Positions 1 to 5,910 of a stretch of DNA of 8,330 nt are shown here, piece by piece. Each line of letters opens with the position of its first letter. The first letter of the stretch is position 1. Origin of the DNA: Gemmatimonadaceae bacterium (GTDB lineage Bacteria > Gemmatimonadota > Gemmatimonadetes > Gemmatimonadales > Gemmatimonadaceae); NCBI GenBank assembly GCA_013361745.1, contig JABFXM010000297.1:1-8330 (forward strand), written 5' to 3'. The position numbers were made by a program, and so were the translations under genes. The notes beneath the pieces are model-generated. The model was not told the origin of the DNA. It made no database searches and was given only the letters and a program-made list of their open reading frames with translations.

Positions 1-1
1 G

Positions 2-301
2 CGCTACGCGGCGCGACGCGGCCCTCGGGTGGTGCACGCCGACCACTTCGCGGGACCCGCGCTGCAGGGGCGGCCCGGGATCGCGACGCTGCTGCTGCGA
101 CTCATCGAGCAGCTGCCGCCCGGCACGACCGAGCTCATGGTTCACCCCGGCCGCGTCGACGCGGAGTTGCGGGCTGTCGACAGCTACGTCGCGCCGCGCG
201 AGCGCGAGCTCGACGCACTGCTCTCGCGCGAGGTGCGCGACCGGCTCCGCCTGGGGGACGTCAGTCTGGTGAGCTTCGCGGCGCTTGCGCGGTCGAGCTA
301 G
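2..301 (+). CDS. YdjC/ChbG-family carbohydrate deacetylase, C-terminal fragment (5' end outside window)
   Basis: The frame is open from the left edge to a TAG stop, giving the last 99 residues of a protein whose start lies outside the window. The segment TTELMVHPGRVD followed by a Ser-Tyr and an ERELDALL stretch is the typical C-terminal part of the YdjC/ChbG family. These are metal-dependent deacetylases that remove N-acetyl groups from chito-oligosaccharides and related sugars. The His of H-P-G is a conserved family residue; the N-terminal Asp and His metal ligands would be upstream and cannot be checked. The final residues VSLVSFAAL match the usual family ending, so the C terminus looks intact. 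The last 41 bp overlap the end of the convergent glycosyltransferase gene. The exact substrate cannot be read from this fragment. Some YdjC-like proteins act on lipid-linked or hopanoid sugars, and the neighbouring membrane glycosyltransferase would fit that as well as chitin metabolism. Confidence 0.82.
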   Translation, partial: RYAARRGPRVVHADHFAGPALQGRPGIATLLLRLIEQLPPGTTELMVHPGRVDAELRAVDSYVAPRERELDALLSREVRDRLRLGDVSLVSFAALARSS

Positions 302-1397
302 GTCCCGAATAGAGATCCCACTGGATCGCGACCCACGCCGGGAAGCAGAGCGCGCTGTGCATGCCCATCGCGGCTGCGATGGCGAGGAAGGCGCGCCACC
401 GACTGTGTGGTCGACGCGAGACGACGTACCAGAGCCCAGTCCCGACCGCGGCGATGACGAAGCTCGCCCGCTCCGCCTGATGATTGAAGATCACCGCGTA
501 GACGAGGATCGACGCGAGCAGGAGGAGCCGGAACACCGGCTCCTCCCAGCGGTCGCGACGTACCCACAGCGGGAGCAGCACGAGCGCGGTGCCGGCGAGC
601 TGAAAGGGAAGATTCGGAATGTCGACGCCGAGGATCCCGTGCACAAGCTGCATCACAGAGGAGCCGCGGTCGAGCGCATCGACCTGCTCGACTCGATGCC
701 ACGAGGCATACTCGAGCCGGAGCGCGTACGGGGAGAGCACGAGGAGCGGGAGCAGCACGGCTGCGGCGCCGAGAATGACCGCGAGCGCCACTGCAGGCCA
801 GCGCCGCCGGCGGAAGATCGCGAAGGTGAAGGCGGAGACCGGGAAGAGTTTGATCGAGGCGCCGACCACGATTGCCGTCGTCGCGGCAAGGGGCCGGTCG
901 CGCTCCCAAGCGAGGAAAGCCGCAACGATCATTGCGGCGACGAGCGCGTTGCTCTGCGCGCCCTCGGTCGCGACGGCGAAGGCGGGCGCCGCCAGGGCAA
1001 GCACGATCGCCGCGTCGCGCGCCGGCAACAGGCGCCGGAAGGCGGCGCACAGCGCGACGGTATTGAGCAGATTCCAGAGTGCGAGCGCCACGCCGTAGGG
1101 GAGCGCGGCGAAGGGGAGGAAGAACAGCGCGAACGTCGGGCTGTACTTGTAGAGATCGTAGTGTTGCGCCGGATGCGGCGCGTAGAGATCCTGTCGTGCG
1201 AAAAGGGAGGCCGTCGCGGTGCGGAAGATGAGAAAGTTGTTCGAGGGGCGGCCCAGCAACTGATGTCCGGTGATGACCGCCGCCGTCGCGAGGTAGAGCG
1301 CGAGGACCGCCCACCAGGCCCGCTCATGCAGCGGCCTGGCCTCGAACCGGTCCGGCTGCTTCGAACTCGTCGTCAATGGATCGGTGCCTGTCAACAT
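261..1397 (-). CDS. GT87/DUF2029 family polytopic membrane glycosyltransferase
   Basis: The predicted protein has 378 residues and about nine hydrophobic segments, the first at about 28-48. It carries family hallmarks: NNFLIFR (53-59), a Q-D-L-Y (69-72), and DLYKYSPTFALFFLPFAALP (81-100), followed by QSNALVAAMIV and ASIKLFPV. These match GT87 (DUF2029), integral-membrane transferases that take a sugar, mannose in the characterised PimE, from a polyprenyl-phosphate carrier and add it to a glycolipid or glycan on the outer face of the membrane. Many members have an Asp where this one has Asn-Asn before the FLIF segment. I recall the N-N-x-L-I-F form as recurring in a subgroup, so it need not mean loss of function. 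I chose ATG at 1397. A GTG at 1460 would add 21 polar residues and overlap the divergent lipoprotein gene. Neither start has a clear Shine-Dalgarno sequence. The acceptor is unknown. Confidence 0.8.
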   Translation of the reverse strand: MLTGTDPLTTSSKQPDRFEARPLHERAWWAVLALYLATAAVITGHQLLGRPSNNFLIFRTATASLFARQDLYAPHPAQHYDLYKYSPTFALFFLPFAALPYGVALALWNLLNTVALCAAFRRLLPARDAAIVLALAAPAFAVATEGAQSNALVAAMIVAAFLAWERDRPLAATTAIVVGASIKLFPVSAFTFAIFRRRRWPAVALAVILGAAAVLLPLLVLSPYALRLEYASWHRVEQVDALDRGSSVMQLVHGILGVDIPNLPFQLAGTALVLLPLWVRRDRWEEPVFRLLLLASILVYAVIFNHQAERASFVIAAVGTGLWYVVSRRPHSRWRAFLAIAAAMGMHSALCFPAWVAIQWDLYSGPSSTAQAPRSSPD

Positions 1398-1428
1398 CAG
1401 CGGCGTGCGGAGGTCATGAGCTCGAGGC

Positions 1429-1433
1429 GAGGG
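1429..1433 (+). promoter_or_regulatory. Ribosome binding site deciding the lipoprotein start
   Basis: GAGGG lies 8 nt before the ATG at 1442. It supports that start over the upstream in-frame ATG at 1376, which has no comparable motif and would bury the signal peptide. Confidence 0.45.
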
Positions 1434-1441
1434 TAGAGCGG

Positions 1442-2590
1442 ATGGCGCGCCACGTGACACGCCTCGCGCGGCACTGTGTGACGGCGGCGCTCGCGCTCAC
1501 CGGCGTCGCCGCGTGTCAAGGACCCGCCACCGACCAGCACTGGGCCGCGGCCGACAGCGCATCGTTCGTTCCCGACGACAACCGCGGGTTCCAGCTCGAC
1601 GTGTCACTCGCCGCGACCGACACCCTTCTCGTGCACTGCGCGTTCTACGATCAGGGAGCTGGTGGCGCAGAGAAGCGGATCATCCTCTATCGCGAGGCGC
1701 GGCGACCTTCGCGCTTCGGCATCAGCATGGGCACACACTGGGCGATCGCTGGCGAGTGCACCGCGGAAGCCGCGGAGAACGTCGCCACGGCGCGCGGCCG
1801 AGTCGTCCTCCCGCCTCCGATCGTGCTGCCAGTATCGCGGCGCGCCGGCGAGCGCGGCACTGGCTCCGTGCTGGTGGTCGCGTGGACGAAGCGGCGCGAT
1901 GGGCGCTGGGCGCAGCTCGAGCGGTATTCGGTGCTCGAGCAGTCGGAGGGGACGATGTATCAGTTCGGCGACTTCCGGATCGCGTGCTGCCTCGATGCCG
2001 CGAGCGCATACGTGACGCATGCTCGGCGACCGGAAAGTCGAAGCGATCGCGGAGCGACTTCGCGCGAGCGGTGGATTTCGGCGCGCCTCGTCAGGCGGCT
2101 CTCGTCGACGGCGGGCGATCGGCGGGCGCACCGGCGGTTCGCGCTCGCACGCACCGCCAGCCGCGTACTGCATGCCGGCGGTCGCCGCGGTAAGGGTGAC
2201 GAAGGCGATCCTCCGCTTCTCGGTCACCTGGAAGGCGATCCCGTGGATGACGACGAGCGCGAAAAGCGCGTAGTTCCATCGTTGCGCGCGCTTCCAGCGC
2301 CGCGTTCCGAGCTGGCGGAGGCGGCTAGCGTGGTTCGACCATCCTGGAAGGGCATGTCAGCGGCGCTGCAGGATCAGGGGTTCAGCCTTCGTGACAAACT
2401 CTCGGGCTCGATCCCCGGCGTCAATGCAGGCATGGCCGTTGTCAACGCTGCCCAAAAATGTTTCTTCAGCGGAGAAGTCGCGGGACAAGTCGCGGGATAT
2501 ACGGCATTTTCGGGCCGTTTCGTGTCTGCTGCTGCGGGGGCACGACTTGCCGGGCTACGTCATCCGAAGTCACGCCCCGCACCGTTCTGA
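1442..2590 (+). CDS. Unrecognised lipoprotein; C-terminal half of the open frame probably not native
   Basis: I do not recognise the family. The ATG at 1442 follows a GAGGG at 1429-1433 (8-nt spacing) and opens a basic, then hydrophobic leader ending in G-V-A-A-C (Cys25), a lipobox for lipidation and membrane anchoring. An in-frame ATG at 1376 would put 22 polar residues before the leader, so I reject it. Residues 26 to about 192 have GC-rich third positions and look like a compact secreted domain with several Cys (for example R-I-A-C-C-L-D). From about 2015 the codon pattern in this frame collapses. Good codon character reappears in another frame from 2019 (MLGDRKVEAIAERLRAS), which suggests a frameshift close to the original C terminus. 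The rest of the frame runs antisense to a ferric-reductase remnant and ends on a TGA inside a tRNA fragment, so residues after about 192 are probably read-through of junk. The N-terminal part is more secure than the end. Confidence 0.5.
   Translation: MARHVTRLARHCVTAALALTGVAACQGPATDQHWAAADSASFVPDDNRGFQLDVSLAATDTLLVHCAFYDQGAGGAEKRIILYREARRPSRFGISMGTHWAIAGECTAEAAENVATARGRVVLPPPIVLPVSRRAGERGTGSVLVVAWTKRRDGRWAQLERYSVLEQSEGTMYQFGDFRIACCLDAASAYVTHARRPESRSDRGATSRERWISARLVRRLSSTAGDRRAHRRFALARTASRVLHAGGRRGKGDEGDPPLLGHLEGDPVDDDEREKRVVPSLRALPAPRSELAEAASVVRPSWKGMSAALQDQGFSLRDKLSGSIPGVNAGMAVVNAAQKCFFSGEVAGQVAGYTAFSGRFVSAAAGARLAGLRHPKSRPAPF
2091..2356 (-). pseudogene. C-terminal remnant of a ferric-reductase-like transmembrane protein
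   Basis: On the minus strand, codons downstream of a TGA at 2357-2359 read SNHASRLRQLGTRRWKRAQR (from about 2338), then WNYALFALVVIHGIAFQ, TEKRR and a second hydrophobic stretch FVTLTAATAGMQYAAG. The pattern S-N-x-A...R-x-L-G-x-R-R-W-K-R-x-Q-R-x-N-Y...H-G is typical of the last two membrane helices of ferric-reductase-like (YedZ/MsrQ-type) heme-binding proteins. In that family the His in this helix is a heme ligand. Third-position GC is high to about 2130, showing this was once real coding sequence. The N-terminal helices are missing: no frame upstream of about 2340 resumes a membrane protein. The 3' end is also unclear. The frame runs on without stop into the lipoprotein gene, while another minus frame stops at 2091. 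I therefore call it a truncated, dead gene. The family assignment is from memory of the motif, not from a search. Confidence 0.55.
2357..2586. other. Gene-less segment between gene remnant and tRNA fragment, possible tip of a lost integrative element
   Basis: No frame here has the codon pattern of the neighbouring genes, and base composition drops locally around 2440-2510, including an AAAAATG run and a TATACGGCATTTTC stretch. It holds two tandem 11-bp repeats (2475-2497) and a small hairpin, ACGGC (2501-2505) with GCCGT (2514-2518). It sits directly against the tRNA-Phe 3' half. By position it would be the inner end of an integrated element whose body is gone or lies elsewhere. That role is inferred; no integrase is visible in the window. 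Confidence 0.35.
2475..2497 (+). repeat. Two tandem 11-bp direct repeats (AAGTCGCGGGA)
   Basis: AAGTCGCGGGA occurs at 2475-2485 and again at 2487-2497, separated by a single C (12-bp period), about 90 bp from the tRNA-Phe fragment. Short direct repeats at this distance from an attachment core resemble the arm-type binding sites of tyrosine recombinases. The match is positional only. Confidence 0.5.
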
Positions 2591-2628
2591 AAATCCGCGT
2601 GTCGGCGGTTCGATTCCGTCCCCGGCCA
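2587..2628 (+). pseudogene. 3' half of a tRNA-Phe(GAA) gene, candidate attachment-site remnant
   Basis: These 42 nt align position by position with tRNA residues 32-73. They comprise anticodon loop CTGAAAA with anticodon GAA at 2589-2591, 3' anticodon strand TCCGC, five-base variable loop GTGTC, T-stem GGCGG, T-loop TTCGATT, T-stem return CCGTC (one G-U pair), acceptor strand CCCGGCC and discriminator A (2628). CTCCA follows instead of an encoded CCA. The sequence before 2587 (CACCGTT) cannot pair with TCCGC, and no D-arm or 5' acceptor strand is present, so this is not a working tRNA. Identity beginning exactly at the anticodon loop is where many tyrosine recombinases cross over in tRNA genes. 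The duplicated 3' half they leave at the far end of an element looks like this. The intact tRNA-Phe would lie elsewhere. Confidence 0.8.
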
Positions 2629-2821
2629 CTCCATCGAGAGACAGACGCCCGCCAGCCCCCAGGTCGCTTCGCCGCGCCTAACGCTGACGCGCGTCTCGGT
2701 ATCCCCCTCGACGCAGAGGCTCCCCTCGCGGCCTGCGCGGCGCTCGTCCTCGCCGCATGCGTCCCCTCGGGCGTCGGGATCCCCGCCCCGCGGCAGCGCC
2801 CCGCGGACGCGGCGCGCGGGC
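2629..2821. other. Intergenic region between tRNA fragment and ferritin gene
   Basis: No credible gene is seen. A 10-bp direct repeat, CGCCCCGCGG, occurs at 2784-2793 and 2797-2806. The self-complementary CCGCGG cores (2788-2793 and 2801-2806) could form a 6-bp all-GC hairpin with a 7-nt loop just after the ferritin stop. It lacks a T-tract, so it is at best a weak terminator. Confidence 0.3.
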
Positions 2822-3343
2822 TCAGTCCTCTTCGCCTTCGTCCTTTCCGCCCCCGCGGGCCAGCCCTCGGGCGAGCGCGGTCTCGACCTGGAGCAGACCC
2901 GACTCGCCGGCGCGCTGAATCATCTTGAGCAGGATGTCCATGCTCGACACTTCCTCGAGCTGCTCACGCGCGAACCACTCCAGGAAGTCGTGGGCGACGT
3001 AATCGCGCTCGCTCGAGGCGCGATCGAGAAGGGCGTTGATCTGCTTCGTCACCGTGAGCTCCCACTCGAGCGCGAGCTGCACCGCCTCCTCGGCGGAGGC
3101 GAACCGGGCACGCGGGGCGGGGATCGCGGGGATGGCGACGCTGCCCCCGGCGTCGAGCACGTAGCGCACGAACTTCATCGCATGCTGGCGCTCCTCGTCC
3201 GCCTGACGCAGGAAATGCCGGGTCAGCACGGGGAGCGCAGCGCCGTCGAAATAGCCGGCGATGTTGACGTACTGCAGCGACGCGCCGAACTCGTGGCCGA
3301 TCTGCGCGTTGATCTGCTCGTTCATCTCCTTGCTGATCATCAT
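2822..3343 (-). CDS. ftnA: Ferritin (non-heme, FtnA-type iron storage protein)
   Basis: The 173-residue protein has the length of bacterial ferritins. It would assemble into a 24-subunit cytoplasmic shell that oxidises Fe(II) and stores it as ferric mineral. Ferroxidase residues fall where FtnA has them: Glu18, Tyr25, Glu51 and His54 (in the DEERQHAMKF segment), Glu95, Gln128 and Glu131. Residues 1-145 cover the four-helix bundle. The long B-C loop carries Pro-rich IPAIPAPRARF (71-81), matching the family's IP.I..P..F pattern. No Met heme ligand of the bacterioferritin type is evident. I chose ATG at 3343 because GGAG (3351-3354) precedes it by 7 nt; an earlier frame start at 3400 adds a non-ferritin leader. 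The last 14 residues are Gly/Lys then strongly acidic (KDEGEED), a tail beyond the core fold. The gene is monocistronic here, divergent from the rhamnosidase, and probably unrelated to it in function. Confidence 0.96.
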   Translation of the reverse strand: MMISKEMNEQINAQIGHEFGASLQYVNIAGYFDGAALPVLTRHFLRQADEERQHAMKFVRYVLDAGGSVAIPAIPAPRARFASAEEAVQLALEWELTVTKQINALLDRASSERDYVAHDFLEWFAREQLEEVSSMDILLKMIQRAGESGLLQVETALARGLARGGGKDEGEED

Positions 3344-3350
3344 GGCCGTT

Positions 3351-3354
3351 CTCC
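3351..3354 (-). promoter_or_regulatory. Ribosome binding site of the ferritin gene
   Basis: GGAG on the minus strand, 7 nt before the ATG at 3343. It decides this start over upstream in-frame codons. Confidence 0.55.
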
Positions 3355-3381
3355 GTGATGGTTGCCCTCTGGTGCTCCGGG

Positions 3382-3411
3382 TGAATACGGGTAGAGTCAA
3401 CCGGTAGTCAA
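3382..3411 (-). promoter_or_regulatory. Candidate ferritin promoter with repeated TTGACT
   Basis: On the minus strand TTGACT (3406-3411) could serve as a -35 box, with TATTCA (3382-3387) as a weak -10 after an 18-nt spacer, about 40 nt before the ferritin ATG. A second TTGACT (3395-3400) lies 11 bp from the first, one helical turn apart, and could be a regulator half-site or an alternative -35. No Fur-box-like AT-rich palindrome is seen. The -10 match is poor, so this is a prediction only. Confidence 0.35.
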
Positions 3412-3449
3412 GGACCGGCGTTCCACACCCCGCTCATCGCTCCCGCCCA

Positions 3450-5834
3450 ATGAACCGACAGCTGGCGCCGCTCCTCGCCTTATCACTGGTCGGCTCGCCT
3501 GCCGCGGCGCAGTCGCGCGACCCTGGCGTCGGCGCCTCGTCCGCGGCACGCTGGATCGCCGACACGGCATCGTCGGGAACGGATTTCGGCGTCTATCACT
3601 TTCGGCGTGTCCTCGACCTGCCGGCGAAGCCCGAGCACTTCGTCGTCCATCTCTCCGCCGACAACCGCTACCGCTTCTACGTGAACGGGGAGCTGGTGTC
3701 GTCGGGGCCGCAGCGCTCGGACGTCATGCACTGGCGCTACGAGACGGTCGATCTCGCGCCGCAATTGCATGCGGGGCGCAACGTCCTTGGCGCGACGGTG
3801 TGGAACTGGGGGACGCTCCGCCCGGTCGGGCAGTTCAGCCGGCGCACGGCGTTCCTGCTGCAGGGAGCCGACGTGTCGGACTCGATGGCGAGCACGGGTC
3901 GCGCGGGGTGGAAGGTGCAGCGCGACGCGGGCTACGCGTTCATCGCGGTGACAGGGGCGGCGACGGGAGGCTACTACGCCGCGCCGCCGGGGGAATCGGT
4001 GGACGCGAGCCGCGTTCCCTGGGGGTGGGAGGACGCGAGCTACGACGACGACGCCTGGCGACCCGCGGGGAACCTCGAGCGCGCGCTGCCTAACGGCGCG
4101 GACGAATACGGCGCCGTCGGGACCTGGCAGCTCGCGCCGCGCACGATCCCGCCGCTCGAGGAGAGGCCGGTGCGCTTCGCGACGATCCGGCGCGCGAACG
4201 GGGTGACGCCCGGTCCCGGCGCGAGCGCGGGGCGCGTCGAGTATACCGTGCCCGCGCACACGCGCGCCTCGCTGCTGCTCGACCAGGGACAGCTGCTCAC
4301 CGCGTTCCTCGTCGTCGACGCGAGCGGCGGCGCGGGGGCGTCGATGACGATGACCTACGCGGAAGGGCTGCGCGACGCGCGCGGGCTCAAGGGGAACCGC
4401 AACGAGATCGAGGGGAAGACGATCGTCGGCGTGCGCGACTCGATCCGCTTCGACGGCGGCGCGCACCGGCCCTTCCGGACGCTCTGGTTCCGCGCCTACC
4501 GCTACGTGCAGCTCGACGTCGAGACCGCGGGCGAGCCGCTGACGCTGCACGACGTGCACGGGATCTTCACCGCCTACCCGTACCAGGAGCGCGCACGCTT
4601 CACGAGCGACGCGCCGTGGATCGACAGCGTCTGGACGATGGACTGGCGCACGGCGCGCGCCTGCGCGAACGAGACGTACTTCGACACCCCGTACTACGAG
4701 CAGTTGCAGTACGTCGGCGACACGCGGATCCAGTCGCTGATCTCGCTCTACGTCGCGGGCGACGACCGCCTGGTGCGGAACGCGATCACGCAGTTCGACG
4801 AGTCGCGCATCCCGGACGGGATCACGGCCAGCCGCTACCCGTCCGACCTGCCGCAGTACATCCCGCCCTTCTCGCTGCTCTGGGTGGCGATGGTGCACGA
4901 CTACTGGATGCTGCGCGACGATCCGGCGTTCGTGCGGCGGTTCATCCCCGGCACGCGCGCGGTGCTCGGCTGGTTCGACGCGCGCGTCGACTCGACGGGG
5001 CTGGTCGCGGGGCACGGGCAGTCGTGGTGGGGTTTCGTCGACTGGGCCGACACGTGGCAGCGCGGCGCGCCGCCGGGCGCGGAGCGTGGCCACTCGGCGA
5101 CGGTGACGCTGCAATACGTCTACGCGCTCGACCGCGCAGCACAGCTCGAGGACGCGTCGGGCAGCCGCGAGATCGCGACGCGCTACCGCGCTCGGGCCGA
5201 GTCGCTTCGCGCGGCGGTCCGGGCGCGTGCATGGGATGCGACGCGCAAGCTCTTCCGCGACTCGCCCGACTCGGCGCTCTACAGCCAGCAGACGAACGTG
5301 CTCGCGATCCTCGCCGGCGCGGTGCCGCCGAGCGAGAAGCGCGCGCTGATGGAGCGCGTGCTCGCGGACAGGACGCTCGTGCCGGCGAGCTACTACTTCC
5401 GCTTCTATCTGTTCGAGGCGCTGCGCGAGGCGGGGCTCGGTGATCGCTACGTGGAGCAGCTCGCGCCATGGCGCGGGATGCTGGCGCTCGGACTGACGAC
5501 GACGCTGGAGTCAGGGGAACCGTCGCGCTCGGACTCGCACGCGTGGAGCGCGCACCCGAACTACGGACTGCTCGCGACGGTGCTCGGCGTGCGTCCCGCG
5601 TCGCCGGGGTTCAGGACGGTGCTCGTCGCGCCGCATCTCGGGCCGCTGCAGCGCGCCGAGGGACGTGTGCCGCATCCGAGCGGCGACATCGAGGTGCGAC
5701 TGACGCGCGAGGGCGCGAGCGGAGTGCGCGCGGTGGTGACGCTGCCGCGGGGAGTGAGCGGATCGTTCGAGTGGGCGGGCCACCGCGTGGCGCTGCACGC
5801 CGGCCGGCAGGAGATCGTGCTCCGGGACGAGTGA
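3450..5834 (+). CDS. Secreted GH78-type alpha-L-rhamnosidase
   Basis: The 794-residue protein starts with a Sec signal peptide (MNRQLAPLLALSLVGSPAAA, cut before QS). A beta-sandwich resembling the rhamnosidase N-terminal domain follows (about 35-140, with FYVNGELVSSGPQR near 77), then a second beta domain ending in FRTLWFRAYRYVQLDVE (about 342). A six-hairpin (alpha/alpha)6 catalytic domain spans about 385-700, and a C-terminal beta domain about 705-794. The catalytic motif reads DTPYYEQLQYVGD (412-424) where classical GH78 has DCPTREKLGWTGD. Asp412, Glu417 and Asp424 keep the spacing of the three acidic residues, Glu417 matching the general acid. Glu687 in TTTLESGEP is the likely general base, and SHAWSAHP (696-703) is typical. 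Such enzymes release terminal alpha-L-rhamnose from glycans, in the periplasm or outside the cell. There is no clear Shine-Dalgarno sequence before the ATG. The porin and acetylesterase downstream suggest a polysaccharide-utilisation locus. Family call is strong; exact substrate unknown. Confidence 0.88.
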   Translation: MNRQLAPLLALSLVGSPAAAQSRDPGVGASSAARWIADTASSGTDFGVYHFRRVLDLPAKPEHFVVHLSADNRYRFYVNGELVSSGPQRSDVMHWRYETVDLAPQLHAGRNVLGATVWNWGTLRPVGQFSRRTAFLLQGADVSDSMASTGRAGWKVQRDAGYAFIAVTGAATGGYYAAPPGESVDASRVPWGWEDASYDDDAWRPAGNLERALPNGADEYGAVGTWQLAPRTIPPLEERPVRFATIRRANGVTPGPGASAGRVEYTVPAHTRASLLLDQGQLLTAFLVVDASGGAGASMTMTYAEGLRDARGLKGNRNEIEGKTIVGVRDSIRFDGGAHRPFRTLWFRAYRYVQLDVETAGEPLTLHDVHGIFTAYPYQERARFTSDAPWIDSVWTMDWRTARACANETYFDTPYYEQLQYVGDTRIQSLISLYVAGDDRLVRNAITQFDESRIPDGITASRYPSDLPQYIPPFSLLWVAMVHDYWMLRDDPAFVRRFIPGTRAVLGWFDARVDSTGLVAGHGQSWWGFVDWADTWQRGAPPGAERGHSATVTLQYVYALDRAAQLEDASGSREIATRYRARAESLRAAVRARAWDATRKLFRDSPDSALYSQQTNVLAILAGAVPPSEKRALMERVLADRTLVPASYYFRFYLFEALREAGLGDRYVEQLAPWRGMLALGLTTTLESGEPSRSDSHAWSAHPNYGLLATVLGVRPASPGFRTVLVAPHLGPLQRAEGRVPHPSGDIEVRLTREGASGVRAVVTLPRGVSGSFEWAGHRVALHAGRQEIVLRDE

Positions 5835-5872
5835 ACGGTGCGGCGGCGACCTGGAGCGCGCCACCGCACCGT
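5835..5872. terminator. Strong GC-rich hairpin between convergent genes (bidirectional terminator candidate)
   Basis: Left arm 5835-5848 (ACGGTGCGGCGGCG) pairs with right arm 5859-5872 (CGCCACCGCACCGT) at 13 of 14 positions. The one mismatch is C5844-A5863, and the loop is 10 nt. It begins right after the rhamnosidase TGA and lies 38 bp from the end of the convergent barrel gene. Neither side has a T-tract, so termination may be Rho-assisted or the stem may mainly protect 3' ends. Confidence 0.65.
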
Positions 5873-5910
5873 CCGGCCCGCGATCGTCCGCGGGGTCGTG
5901 CACGCGTAGA

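Noticed and set aside
285..1436. A 383-residue plus-strand open frame antisense to the GT87 gene
   Set aside because: Arg/Glu-rich composition with no domain; typical mirror frame of a high-GC membrane protein gene.
2398..2425. A second T-arm-like sequence, TCGGG-CTCGATC-CCCGG
   Set aside because: No anticodon arm or matching acceptor strand precedes or follows it, and the loop starts CTC not TTC; such short stems arise by chance in GC-rich DNA.
2458..2928. A plus-strand frame containing a lipobox-like AALVLAACVPSG near 2750
   Set aside because: It has no suitable start or ribosome binding site before the hydrophobic stretch, passes through the tRNA fragment and ends antisense to ferritin.
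3483..5114. A 543-residue minus-strand open frame inside the rhamnosidase gene
   Set aside because: Arg/Val-rich low-complexity translation antisense to a well-supported GH78 protein.
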